Assembly (NCBI GenBank): GCA_023455425.1
Contig: JAEYCM010000014.1
Location: 1 to 57,053, forward strand
Length of the DNA: 57,053 nucleotides
Reading direction: 5' to 3'
From: Bacillota bacterium
GTDB taxonomy: Bacteria; Bacillota; Clostridia; Christensenellales; CAG-138
Position 1 is the first letter of the stretch. Each line of letters begins with the position of its first letter. The notes beneath the pieces are model-generated. The model was not told where the DNA came from. It was given only the letters and a program-made list of their open reading frames with translations, and did no database searches. Both the position numbers and the translations under genes were made by a program. Shown here piece by piece: positions 49,756-57,053 of the stretch.

Positions 49756-49806
49756 ATATTTACAGATACTCCCTATTGATTCCTGCATTTGCAAGAACAT
49801 TTCCTT

Positions 49807-51084
49807 TTAGCCTTCCGCAGGAGGCGGGGTGTTTGTATGCTTCTTGCGCCGGTTCCGGTTGCCCCTGTGGCGCGGCTTTTGCTGCTGGCCCTCCGGGCTG
49901 GCTTCTGCCTGCTGCTGCGGGCGGGGCTGCTTGGGGTGCGGAGGCCTTGGTTGGGCGCTTTGCTGCGGACGCTGCCCACCCTGCTGCCGGGGCTGCTGCC
50001 CGCCCTGCTGATTTTTATCCTGTCCGGGGCGGTCCTGACGGGGTTGGTCGTCCCGCCGCGGCCTATTCTGCCTGGGCTGCTGGCGCTGCGCTTCCGGCTG
50101 CCTTGGAGCGGGGGCCGGTTCCGGCTGCGGCTTTTCCGGCGCCGCGGGCTTTGTTTCCGGCACATGTCCGGTTACAAAACGGAATTCTTCCTCTTTGGGC
50201 TCTTCCTCCGTTTCGCGCGCTTTGGCGTGCGCCACAAGCTCTAGGCGCACGGCTTCCTCTTCTTCCGGCGTGCCGGGCTTGCGTACCACGGAAAAATGAT
50301 ATTCCCGTAGTTCCGGCGTGCCGTCCGGCAGGGTGATGCGCACCTTGGTCTTTTCGGTGATGACGTTGTTGTCGATCACAATGCCCCGTCCATCGGGCGT
50401 AATAACATCCTTGCCCACGCGCGGCATCAGCTTGCGCATGCTTTCATATGAGTCTTGCTCGTACTTGAGGCAGCACATCAGCCGTCCGCACAGGCCGGAA
50501 ATTTTGGTGGGACTCAGGCTCAATTTCTGTTCCTTGGCCATCTTGATGGAGACCGGCTGGAAATCCGCCAGGAAGGTCTTGCAGCATACCGGCAGGCCGC
50601 AGGAGCCCAAACCGCCGAGCATCTTCGCTTCGTCCCGCACGCCGATCTGCCGTAGCTCAATGCGGGTTTTGAACACAAACGCAAGGTCTTTTACAAGCTC
50701 GCGAAAATCCACGCGCCCTTCCGATGTGAAGAAGAATGTGATCTTACTGCCGTTGAACGTGTATTCCACATCCACCAGTTTCATATCCAGCGTGTGCTGC
50801 GCGATCTTTTCCTGGCAGATGGAGAACGCCTCCTGCTCAAGCTGCAGGTTACGTTCATGAATTTCTTTGTCCTCCGGGGTGGCGACACGCATGACTTCTT
50901 TGAGAGGGGCTACAATCTGCTCCTCCGGAATTTCACGCGGGGAAAGCACCACATCGCCATATTCCACGCCGCGGGAGGTTTCTACCACCACGCCGTCCCC
51001 TTCGCTGAACGAGAGCTCTCCCGGATCAAAATAATACATGCGCCCGGACTTCCGAAAGCGGACGCCGATTACCCGTTTTGTCAT
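49807..51084 (-). CDS. ricT: PSP1-domain protein RicT (YaaT)
   Basis: A 425-residue protein. The first 275 residues are the PSP1/YaaT domain with the iron-sulfur cysteines GLGSCGLPVCC and GLCGRLMCCLKYE. In B. subtilis RicT joins RicA and RicF in a complex that directs RNase Y to mRNA and supports phosphorelay and competence. The remaining 150 residues are a low-complexity Gln/Pro/Arg tail (PRQQGGQRPQQ, RHRGNRNRRKKH) absent from the B. subtilis protein, likely disordered and RNA-binding. Downstream of holB, as in other Bacillota. Confidence 0.9.
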   Translation of the reverse strand: MTKRVIGVRFRKSGRMYYFDPGELSFSEGDGVVVETSRGVEYGDVVLSPREIPEEQIVAPLKEVMRVATPEDKEIHERNLQLEQEAFSICQEKIAQHTLDMKLVDVEYTFNGSKITFFFTSEGRVDFRELVKDLAFVFKTRIELRQIGVRDEAKMLGGLGSCGLPVCCKTFLADFQPVSIKMAKEQKLSLSPTKISGLCGRLMCCLKYEQDSYESMRKLMPRVGKDVITPDGRGIVIDNNVITEKTKVRITLPDGTPELREYHFSVVRKPGTPEEEEAVRLELVAHAKARETEEEPKEEEFRFVTGHVPETKPAAPEKPQPEPAPAPRQPEAQRQQPRQNRPRRDDQPRQDRPGQDKNQQGGQQPRQQGGQRPQQSAQPRPPHPKQPRPQQQAEASPEGQQQKPRHRGNRNRRKKHTNTPPPAEG

Positions 51085-51100
51085 ATGTTATCAAAGCCTT

Positions 51101-52069
51101 TCAAAGGTGAACGCCCTTTTCGTTAGATGAAATACCGCCAAGGCCGGTCACGAGCGCGTCCATCGTCAGGGACGGATGCGCCGCAAGTACACGCACTTGG
51201 GCCGATAATATCAAATCAATCATATCCTGAATTTGCTTAATTGTAAAGCGTTGGGCCGATTTAGAAAGCTTTTGCGCCTCTTCGGGGAATGTTTTCGCTT
51301 CCAGCCCCAGCCGGACGCGCAGCATATCGTGTATAAGCGCTTCCATAATCCGCAGGCAGTACCGCGCGGTCTGGCGTTTTTCTTCCGTGGGGGTGCGCTT
51401 TTCTTCCGGCGGGGCGACCACCGCATTGAGCAGCTCCGCAACCATCGCATAGGGCGGCAGCAGGGCGGTAACCGTCTCATAAAACAACCGCACCGCCTGG
51501 GGTACAAACGCCATATGCGCCTCGGAACAGAGTTCTTCGGCCAGCACGGGCGCGCCGCCTGAAAGCCTTGCGGCAAGGCGCGCCGCCTTTTCTGAAACAC
51601 CCTTTTGCACAAGCAAAGAAACCAAAGTTTCCTCCGGCTCCGCGCCCAAACGCACCGCCACGCAGCGCGAACGGATGGTGGGCAAAAGCCCCGCTTCCAG
51701 CCCCGTAAGCAGCAGCAGCGCGCCGGAAGGAGGTTCCTCCAGCGTCTTTAACAGCGCGTTCTGCGTGGTTTCGGACATGTTGTGCGCATCCAAAAACACC
51801 ACGGCGCGCCTGCCGGAAACCGAACGCGCGCCCAGTTCCGCCTGCAGGGCGCGCAGCGCGTCGATGGGTACCGCCTTGGGACCCAGCACGTAATAATCCG
51901 GACAGCTACTGAGCGCACTTTCATTGATCAGCCCAAGGTGAGCTGCTGCCGCCTGCCGGGCCAAAGCCGCATACGCGCTGCCTTCCGGCCCGGTGAGCAG
52001 GATCGCGTGGGGAATTCGGCCATTCCGGATGGCCGAATTCAATCGTCTGGCAGTCAGTTCATTGGACAT
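51101..52069 (-). CDS. holB: DNA polymerase III delta-prime subunit
   Basis: A 322-residue AAA+-like clamp-loader subunit. It has the partner-site sequence IPHAILLTGPEGS in place of an active P-loop, VVFLDAHNMSETTQNALLKTL and LEEPPSGALLLL, and the sensor SRC region TIRSRCVAVRL. The zinc-finger cysteines of many HolB/DnaX proteins are not seen. It loads the sliding clamp with delta and DnaX. Sixteen bases separate it from ricT and eleven from the HAD gene upstream. The thymidylate kinase gene usual in this neighbourhood is missing. Confidence 0.88.
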   Translation of the reverse strand: MSNELTARRLNSAIRNGRIPHAILLTGPEGSAYAALARQAAAAHLGLINESALSSCPDYYVLGPKAVPIDALRALQAELGARSVSGRRAVVFLDAHNMSETTQNALLKTLEEPPSGALLLLTGLEAGLLPTIRSRCVAVRLGAEPEETLVSLLVQKGVSEKAARLAARLSGGAPVLAEELCSEAHMAFVPQAVRLFYETVTALLPPYAMVAELLNAVVAPPEEKRTPTEEKRQTARYCLRIMEALIHDMLRVRLGLEAKTFPEEAQKLSKSAQRFTIKQIQDMIDLILSAQVRVLAAHPSLTMDALVTGLGGISSNEKGVHL

Positions 52070-52080
52070 ATGGGCTCCTT

Positions 52081-52734
52081 TTATTCGCCTAAGAGCAATG
52101 TTTGGAGTTCCTCCACGCTTTGTGCAAGGTGGAGCGGGTGGTAGGAAGAAAGCTCCTCTTGCGAGCCAAAGCCGTACAATACGCCGATGGCTGGCATACC
52201 GACAGCCTGCGCGCCGATCATATCAAACATGCGGTCCCCCACCATCACGCAGCGGGCGGGATCAAATCCCGTCCTGTCTAAAAGCGCCTGTATGATGTCC
52301 TCTTTTTCCAAAAGGCTCTTTTCAGGGTCCGCGCCGCTGATAAAATCAAGGTGCGGCAGCAGGCCCAGCAGCTTTGCTTGTTCCTCGCAGGTGCGCTGCA
52401 GTTTGCAGGTGGCGACGCAGGTGGGAATACCCGCCTTTTGTACCGCCGCAAGCATTTCCGGGACGCCTGGATATACCTGCAGCATGGGAATGGCCTTTTC
52501 GGCGAATATCCTGCGGTAGACCTCAATCGCGCGGTCGAGCGCTTCCCCTTGAAAACCGAACAGCTCCGGGAAGAATTTATGGATGGGCGGGCCCACGCAC
52601 GCGCGCAGCTGCGCCATAGGCATTGGAGCGTGTCCCATTTCCTGCAGCATCAGCTCCAGCGTAAGTACAATCCCCGGGCCGCTGTCCACCAGCGTGCCGT
52701 CAAAATCGAATATGACCGCCTGATAATTTCCCAT
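52081..52734 (-). CDS. HAD-family hydrolase, phosphoglycolate-phosphatase-like
   Basis: A 217-residue HAD phosphatase. Motif I is FDFDGTLVDS, motif II is a Thr in CVATCKL, and motifs III/IV are the Lys in DPEKSLLEKED and CVMVGDRMFDMIGA. A small alpha-helical cap (residues 15-85) marks subfamily IA, like Gph and PpaX. The substrate is a small phosphate ester of unknown identity. It lies between the decarboxylase gene and holB, where tmk and yaaQ/yaaR often stand. Confidence 0.87.
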   Translation of the reverse strand: MGNYQAVIFDFDGTLVDSGPGIVLTLELMLQEMGHAPMPMAQLRACVGPPIHKFFPELFGFQGEALDRAIEVYRRIFAEKAIPMLQVYPGVPEMLAAVQKAGIPTCVATCKLQRTCEEQAKLLGLLPHLDFISGADPEKSLLEKEDIIQALLDRTGFDPARCVMVGDRMFDMIGAQAVGMPAIGVLYGFGSQEELSSYHPLHLAQSVEELQTLLLGE

Positions 52735-52768
52735 ATGAATCTCCTGAAAATATTATCGGACGCGCGGA

Positions 52769-54160
52769 TTATCTCCGCACGACGATTGCATGATGTTCCG
52801 GCGCGCCAAAGAGCTCTGCGCCTAGTGCCTGCTGCGCCTGCAGAAACGCCACGGCTTCCTCGGTAATACGTTCCCCCGGCGTCCACAGCGGGATGCCGGG
52901 CGGGTATACTCCTACGGAATCGGCAGCCGTCCTCCCCGCGCAGGCGGCAAGGGGAAGGACCTCTTTTTGCCCACACACGGCTTCCCGCGCCGGCATGGAG
53001 CGTTCGAGCACCGGATATTTCGCAGGCATCTGCGGGGGAAGCTCCGTTCCATACGGAAGCGTGCACAGGCCGTTTAAAAGCATTTCATACCACATCGGGT
53101 CATCGGCGGGCGTACAGATACACCCCACGCGGCGTACATCCGAAAACTCCACGTAGACATCCCGCTCCTCCAGCGCGCGCTGCGCTACAAATCCCGTAAT
53201 ACCGCGTCGGCTGACATCCACAATGATCCGGGTCGGGTCGATGTGCGCAATCCCCGCCGAGCCCACGATAGACTGCGGCAACGGGGAAAGGCCCAGCAGC
53301 CCGTCCATGCTCGCTGTAAGCGTACGGCAGACGTTGACTGCCTGCGTCCAGCAGCGTGAGTGCCTTGCGCTGTAGAGCGCCCAATCCAGCGAAGCAAGCA
53401 GCAGGTAAGAGGGCGAACTCGTCTGCACCAGGGAAAGCGCCTGCTGCACGGCATACAGCGGCATATTCTTATTGACATGCAGCATGGCTGCCTGGCCCAA
53501 CGCGTTCATCGTCTTATGCGCGCTGTTGACCCACGCATCCGCATGGCCTGCGGGCGTCGGCGGCAGCACCTCTGAAAACGGGAAATGCGCTCCATGCGCC
53601 GCATCCACAAACAGCAGCGCGCCATGCGCGTGCGCAATGCGGGAAAGCGCGGGAATATCCGCGCACAGCCCGTAATAATTGGGCGAGGTCACAAGCACGG
53701 CGTCGGCAGGTCCTTCATTGAACGCCTGCTCCAGCGCCTCCGGCGTGACGCAGCCCCACAGGCCGAACTTCTTTTCATAAGCGGGCTGCACAAACCGGCA
53801 ATCATGCCCGGCGAGCGCAACGCCGGAAATGGCGGAACGGTGGCAATCCCTCCCCATCAGCACCCGCGCCCCCTGCGGCAGGGAAAGCAGCATGGCGAGT
53901 ATCCCCGCCGTGGCGCCGTTCACCAAAAAAAATGTATGCGCCGCGCCGTATACTTCAGCGTAAGCGCTCTCGGCATCCGCGATAATGTCGGAAGGGTTGT
54001 GCAGATTGTCCGAAAAGGAGAGCTCCGTAATATCCCACTGGGCAAGTTCGGGCCGCATACCCGCCATGCCCCTGCCCTTGTGGCCGGGCATATGGAAACG
54101 CGCCACCTGCCTTTGCGCATATGCGCCAAGTACATCCGGCAAACGCGAAGGCTTTTGCAT
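52769..54160 (-). CDS. Orn/Lys/Arg decarboxylase family protein
   Basis: A 463-residue fold-type I PLP decarboxylase of the short YaaO/SpeA type. Start MQKPSRLPDVLGAY behind AAAGGGAGC, chosen over an in-frame start ten codons upstream. Motifs: FHMPGHKGRG, the cofactor Asp in LLFVDAAHGAHFPF, the Schiff-base Lys in VNSAHKTMNALGQAA, and a C-terminal domain (YPPGIPLWTPGERI). Arginine, lysine or ornithine may be the substrate. It opens the decarboxylase-HAD-holB-ricT run, conserved in Bacillota near the replication genes. Confidence 0.88.
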   Translation of the reverse strand: MQKPSRLPDVLGAYAQRQVARFHMPGHKGRGMAGMRPELAQWDITELSFSDNLHNPSDIIADAESAYAEVYGAAHTFFLVNGATAGILAMLLSLPQGARVLMGRDCHRSAISGVALAGHDCRFVQPAYEKKFGLWGCVTPEALEQAFNEGPADAVLVTSPNYYGLCADIPALSRIAHAHGALLFVDAAHGAHFPFSEVLPPTPAGHADAWVNSAHKTMNALGQAAMLHVNKNMPLYAVQQALSLVQTSSPSYLLLASLDWALYSARHSRCWTQAVNVCRTLTASMDGLLGLSPLPQSIVGSAGIAHIDPTRIIVDVSRRGITGFVAQRALEERDVYVEFSDVRRVGCICTPADDPMWYEMLLNGLCTLPYGTELPPQMPAKYPVLERSMPAREAVCGQKEVLPLAACAGRTAADSVGVYPPGIPLWTPGERITEEAVAFLQAQQALGAELFGAPEHHAIVVRR

Positions 54161-54235
54161 ATGCTCCCTTTCTTTGCCGCGCCGCTCCATATTTTTAAAA
54201 ATGCGCGGGCATTTCTATCGGTTTCCAACGCTTTT

Positions 54236-54265
54236 ATGATATAACAAGGCTTTGCCCACCGTCAA
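54236..54265 (-). promoter_or_regulatory. Promoter of the decarboxylase-ricT run
   Basis: Minus-strand TTGACG (54260-54265), 18 bases, TATCAT (54236-54241). Confidence 0.6.
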
Positions 54266-54361
54266 CCAAACACAAAAATTAAACGCGAGAGCAATTTAAA
54301 GCATTTAAGAGATTCTATTGGATTGAAAGAGATAACCCGCGTAATTGAAAAAGGGTTAAGG

Positions 54362-54391
54362 TTGCGATAACTCATATAGCTGCGGTATCAT
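54362..54391 (+). promoter_or_regulatory. Promoter of tRNA-Asn
   Basis: TTGCGA (54362-54367), 18 bases, TATCAT (54386-54391), ending 14 bases before the tRNA. Confidence 0.45.
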
Positions 54392-54405
54392 GATTTGCGA
54401 GCCGT

Positions 54406-54480
54406 TCCTCAGTAGCTCAGCGGTAGAGCATCCGGCTGTTAACCGGAGTGTCGCAGGTTCAATCCCTGCCTGGGGAGCCA
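54406..54480 (+). tRNA. tRNA-Asn (GTT)
   Basis: Acceptor TCCTCAG pairs with CTGGGGA, D stem GCTC/GAGC, anticodon stem CCGG/CCGG with loop CTGTTAA (anticodon GTT at 54438-54440), T loop TTCAATC, encoded GCCA end. Confidence 0.96.
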
Positions 54481-54487
54481 GAAAAAG

Positions 54488-54519
54488 GTCCGTAAACACT
54501 AGGTTTGCGGGCTTTTTTT
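54488..54519 (+). terminator. tRNA-Asn terminator
   Basis: GTCCGTAAAC/GTTTGCGGGC stem (two G-U pairs), then seven T. Confidence 0.88.
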
Positions 54520-54627
54520 ATGTCGATTTTTTTTAGGTTGAAAAACGCCATTTTCCTTAAAATTCGGCCATTTCCTGATTGATAACCTGAATGATTTGCC
54601 TGCAAGTTCCGACCCGAAAACATTAAA

Positions 54628-54950
54628 TTATCGTGCCCTTCGTACCCTCTCCAAAACCATGCCGTCCTCAACGGGAATTGATGTGATTTCCTGAACGATC
54701 TTACATGCGCTCTCTACGGGTAGCGACAGATTCTTGACGGTGGCATCCACATCCATCGTCGAACGGTTGTCCAGCCCAACCATTGCGGAAACTAAGGTAC
54801 CGCCCTTGAGAATCAGATTGTTACGGTATGGGGAGATCGGCAGTCGTTCAAGGAAACGCTCTATGATATAGTTGCGGATGATGATTTGCGCTTTGGTGCT
54901 GTCGCCCTTGGACATGTTCCGCACAAGCTTTTAATTGATGTGTGTATCAT
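54628..54950 (-). pseudogene. AbiEii-type nucleotidyltransferase toxin, truncated and frameshifted
   Basis: The ATG at 54948-54950 overlaps the antitoxin stop (TAATG) and begins MIHTSIKSL. A one-base loss near 54922-54930 then shifts the frame to RNMSKGDSTKAQIIIRNYII. The body carries the family block NNLILKGGTLVSAMVGLD and STMDVDATV, the nucleotidyltransferase GG..DxD motif, but stops after about 105 residues against about 300 in the family. It is the toxin half of a type IV AbiE toxin-antitoxin pair, now dead. Confidence 0.8.
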
Positions 54951-55137
54951 TACAGGAGCACCTCCATATACTGGCGGATAATTTTATCAACCGAAAAGGA
55001 TTCGGCATAGCGCATGAGCAACGGGATGATGTTCTTTTCGCGTGTCTACACATATTCTTTGAGGGCAGGCTGTAAATCTTGAATCTCAATGTTCCTGCGG
55101 CTGCGCACCAAATCGCAGATAGTCCACTCGGCGTTAA
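54950..55137 (-). pseudogene. AbiEi-type antitoxin, C-terminal remnant
   Basis: Reading the minus strand: LNAEWTICDLVRSRRNIEI, then QDLQPALKEYV, an in-frame TAG (55046-55048), then TREKNIIPLLMRYAESF and IIRQYMEVLL. This is the C-terminal end of an AbiEi antitoxin, with a nonsense codon. The N-terminal winged helix is missing; the fragment ends abruptly where an AbrB fragment begins. Confidence 0.7.
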
Positions 55138-55324
55138 GAAGGTGATAAGGTCATCTTCATGGAGAAAGGCGGCGACATTGTTTTTGCAAATGCGGCCACG
55201 GTTGCCTTCATGAATATGCAAAAGGAGTTCGAGGAAGAAGTCGAAAAATCGGGTGGATGTCGTGAACATGATCGATGAGGTCCGGCAGGAACTGTGGGAA
55301 AAGCGCTATGCGGGTAATGATTGA
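55138..55324 (+). pseudogene. AbrB/MazE-like antitoxin, C-terminal remnant with frameshift
   Basis: Plus-strand EGDKVIFMEKGGDIVFANAA continues to MNMQKEFEEEVEKSG, then after a frame change to VVNMIDEVRQELWEKRYAGND and a stop (last residues 55262-55324). This is the second half of an AbrB-type antitoxin. Its start is missing at the junction with the AbiEi fragment. Confidence 0.6.
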
Positions 55325-55414
55325 CCTACTTTCGACACGCTCTACCGATTTACTCCCGAAACAACATATATCTCATCGTTGGATACAAGCACATCAACAT
55401 CAAAAAATTTTCGA

Positions 55415-55555
55415 GGCAGTACTGAACTTATATTGATTGTGAATCATGCTAACTTACCCGCACAGAAGCTGTATCAAAGGGCTGGATTTATAGATCGCGG
55501 GTTCCGCGGGCAAGGTAAAATCGGCGAGCAATATATCTACCACTATTTTTTATAG
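55415..55555 (+). pseudogene. GNAT acetyltransferase, C-terminal remnant
   Basis: Plus-strand TELILIVNHANLPAQKLYQR, then AGFIDRGFRGQGKIGEQYI and a TAG at 55553-55555. The N-A-x-A-x-x-L-Y-x-x-x-G-F pattern is the acetyl-CoA-binding end of GNAT proteins. No N-terminal part is found upstream in this frame. Confidence 0.65.
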
Positions 55556-55655
55556 TTGAATCCTTGGGATATAAGAAAATTCTTGTTATTGATGCAGCGG
55601 AAATATGAGAATTGGTACGCTGACAGTTGCTGCCTTTTTGATGATTGATATGGAG

Positions 55656-55698
55656 AAGTCCATCTATTGATGTCTATTGCAAGAATAGATGGACTTTT
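55656..55698 (+). terminator. Terminator-like hairpin at the edge of the remnant zone
   Basis: AAGTCCATCTATT/AATAGATGGACTT, 13 bp, 15-base loop, then TT. No intact gene lies upstream on this strand. Confidence 0.65.
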
Positions 55699-55739
55699 AT
55701 AATACTTTAATAATAGATGGGCTCCAGTTTTTCAAAACA

Positions 55740-56858
55740 TCAAATGAACAGCTCCTGATACGCCCGTATGCTGTACTGCCTACCCTTGTCCGTGAGCCTG
55801 AGGATGTTTTCGCAATCCGTCATCAAGTACTCTTCCTTTACCAGGCGGTTGATGATGCGGCAGGTAAAGTCCCGCTGCCAATGCAGTTCTTTTTCAACGG
55901 TCGCAATGCCCGCCTCGCGGGCTTCGTTTTCGCTGCCCTCATGGTTATATAAATGGAACAGTAGCGTCTTTTCGCTGAATTCCAGCTTCTGCCGCTTTCT
56001 TCTTTGCAGGACGCTGATCAGGCCCCTTCGCGGCGCAAAGATATACACCGCGAAAAATACAAGGCCGGTCACGACCGCCATGCTGCCCGCGATGGATACA
56101 TCAAACAGTGCAGCAAGCTGGTAGCCAAGCACCGCGTTGACCGCGCCTATCCCCGCGCTTAGGAACAGCATATGCTTGAGATGATCGGTCAGCAGGTACG
56201 CTGTAACCGGGGGGCCGATCATGAAGGCGACCACAAGCACCGAACCCACCGCCTCGAACGCGCCGACCGTCGTTAAGGAAACGAGCGTCATCAGTCCGTA
56301 ATGAACCAGCGCCGGGATAAAGCCAAGCGCTGCCGCAAGCGCCGGATCGAATGTGACAAGCTTTAACTCCTTAAAGAACAGGGAGATGACGGCCACATTG
56401 ATGAGCAGCAGGATGCCCGTCGTGTAGATGGCCTTTGCGCCGATGTCGGTGCCGCCCACCATCATCCGGTCAAAGGGAGCGAAAGCAAGCTCGCCCAAAA
56501 GAACGGAGTCCGTATCCAGATGCACCGAGCCCGCGTAACGGGTAATGAGTATGATCGCGATGCTGAAGAGCAGCGGGAACACGATGCCGATAGAGGAATC
56601 CTCCGACACCAGGCGCGTTTTGTGAATAAGCTCCGTCAGATAGACTGTGGCTACACCCACAAGCGCCGCGCCCACAATCAAAAACGGCGAAGTCAGGCTG
56701 TGCGTCATAAAGAACGCGAGCACGATGCCAAGTAAAATGGTATGCGTGATGGAGTCCGACATCATGGACATCTTCCTTAGAACCAGGAACGTGCCGGGCA
56801 GCGCGCAGGCTACCGCCACAATGACGGCGATCAGTTGTATTTCAAGCTGCGGAGACAT
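55740..56858 (-). CDS. Metal ABC transporter permease fused to a DtxR-like winged-helix domain
   Basis: A 372-residue protein from the ATG behind AAAAGGAGG (a GTG three codons upstream is possible). Residues 1-280 are an ABC-3 family Mn/Zn/Fe permease with eight or nine helices (MMSDSITHTILLGIVLAFF, TVGAFEAVGSVLVVAFMIGPP). After a basic linker (RRKRQKLEF), residues about 295-370 form a winged helix like DtxR/MntR (LHWQRDFTCRIINRLVKEEYL, then a wing and TDKGRQYS). The start overlaps the upstream permease, as in MntC-MntD pairs. Manganese or zinc is likely. The intracellular domain may sense metal or bind DNA; this is not established. Confidence 0.82.
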   Translation of the reverse strand: MSPQLEIQLIAVIVAVACALPGTFLVLRKMSMMSDSITHTILLGIVLAFFMTHSLTSPFLIVGAALVGVATVYLTELIHKTRLVSEDSSIGIVFPLLFSIAIILITRYAGSVHLDTDSVLLGELAFAPFDRMMVGGTDIGAKAIYTTGILLLINVAVISLFFKELKLVTFDPALAAALGFIPALVHYGLMTLVSLTTVGAFEAVGSVLVVAFMIGPPVTAYLLTDHLKHMLFLSAGIGAVNAVLGYQLAALFDVSIAGSMAVVTGLVFFAVYIFAPRRGLISVLQRRKRQKLEFSEKTLLFHLYNHEGSENEAREAGIATVEKELHWQRDFTCRIINRLVKEEYLMTDCENILRLTDKGRQYSIRAYQELFI

Positions 56859-57053
56859 GTTTGCCACCTCCTTTTTTCAGCTGGTACGCGATACGGTTCT
56901 TTCTGCGCTGATACAGCCGGGATACGATGCCCCGTCCGGGCGCAAACAGGATGCTGACGATTACGATGATGCTGATGCTGACCACGATCGCAGGGCCGGT
57001 CGGCAACTTTTGCGTCATGGAGCTTGCAAGCGTGCCGATGACACCCGAGACCG
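56842..57053 (-). CDS. Metal ABC transporter permease, C-terminal fragment
   Basis: The last 69 codons of a permease that enters from the right edge: VSGVIGTLASSMTQKLPTGP, a final helix AIVVSISIIVIVSILFAPGR, and a basic tail ending KKGGGKHVSAA with TGA at 56842-56844. The residue pattern before the last helix and the PTGP motif match the ABC-3 family. It overlaps the next permease by 17 bases, so the pair likely forms a heterodimer. Confidence 0.8.
   Translation of the reverse strand, partial: VSGVIGTLASSMTQKLPTGPAIVVSISIIVIVSILFAPGRGIVSRLYQRRKNRIAYQLKKGGGKHVSAA

Noticed and set aside
54931..55269. 112-codon minus-strand ORF over the AbiEi and AbrB remnants
   Set aside because: It is out of frame with the recognisable AbiEi fragment and antisense to the AbrB fragment, so it is an accidental frame.

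Overview
The window looks like chromosomal DNA of a GC-rich member of the Bacillota, probably Clostridia. The evidence is YlmH- and RicT-type proteins, strong AGGAGG ribosome-binding sites, a lipoprotein transporter with NupNOPQ layout, the orphan-SelD/YqeB/YqeC selenium system of anaerobes, and a sigma-D type flagellar promoter. No complete mobile element, CRISPR array or rRNA gene is visible.

Layout. 1-403: start of the S10 ribosomal operon (rplC partial, rpsJ) on the minus strand, diverging from a five-tRNA operon (Val, Asp, Phe, Gly, Cys; 822-1254). 1.3-6.8 kb: an intergenic repeat patch, a frameshifted ylmH, an unusual Cys-rich repeat protein, an alpha-oxoamine synthase and a membrane-anchored MORN protein. 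6.9-12.2 kb: two tandem PAS-GGDEF-HD-GYP proteins for cyclic-di-GMP turnover. 12.2-13.7 kb: a GltS-type glutamate symporter.

13.7-32 kb is the centrepiece, a selenium-dependent molybdenum hydroxylase and purine region. It holds a cysteine desulfurase-like enzyme, orphan selD, yqeB, yqeC, an HTH-only ModE-like regulator, a three-subunit xanthine-dehydrogenase-type enzyme (xdhABC), a MocA-like cytidylyltransferase, a one-chain selenium-dependent xanthine dehydrogenase, and a complete BMP-type nucleoside ABC transporter. Two matching 24-bp ModE-like inverted repeats, one at yqeC/modE and one upstream of xdhA, suggest the small regulator controls this region.

32-37 kb: short-chain dehydrogenase, TfoX-C protein, a 56-aa DUF1540 protein, a deoxyinosine glycosylase, and a znuACB-zur zinc-uptake operon with a clear operator. 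37-39 kb: motAB behind a textbook sigma-D promoter. 39-47 kb: a monovalent-cation block of kdpE, kdpD, two TrkA/RCK proteins and a P-type ATPase with Na,K-ATPase-like motifs. 47-54 kb: an Ntn-hydrolase of the C45 type, a peptide-deformylase remnant, a 2[4Fe-4S] ferredoxin, and the ricT-holB-HAD-decarboxylase gene set. 54.4-55.7 kb: a tRNA-Asn gene followed by a gene graveyard (AbiE toxin and antitoxin, AbrB antitoxin and GNAT fragments). 55.7 kb to the end: a metal ABC permease fused to a winged-helix domain, and the tail of a second permease.

Two repeat families deserve attention. One is a roughly 48-bp double-hairpin element present three times, two copies flanking kdpE. The other is a 14-bp-stem hairpin found at 14.9 and 32.0 kb. 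The ORFs mirrored opposite the genes above were treated as shadows.
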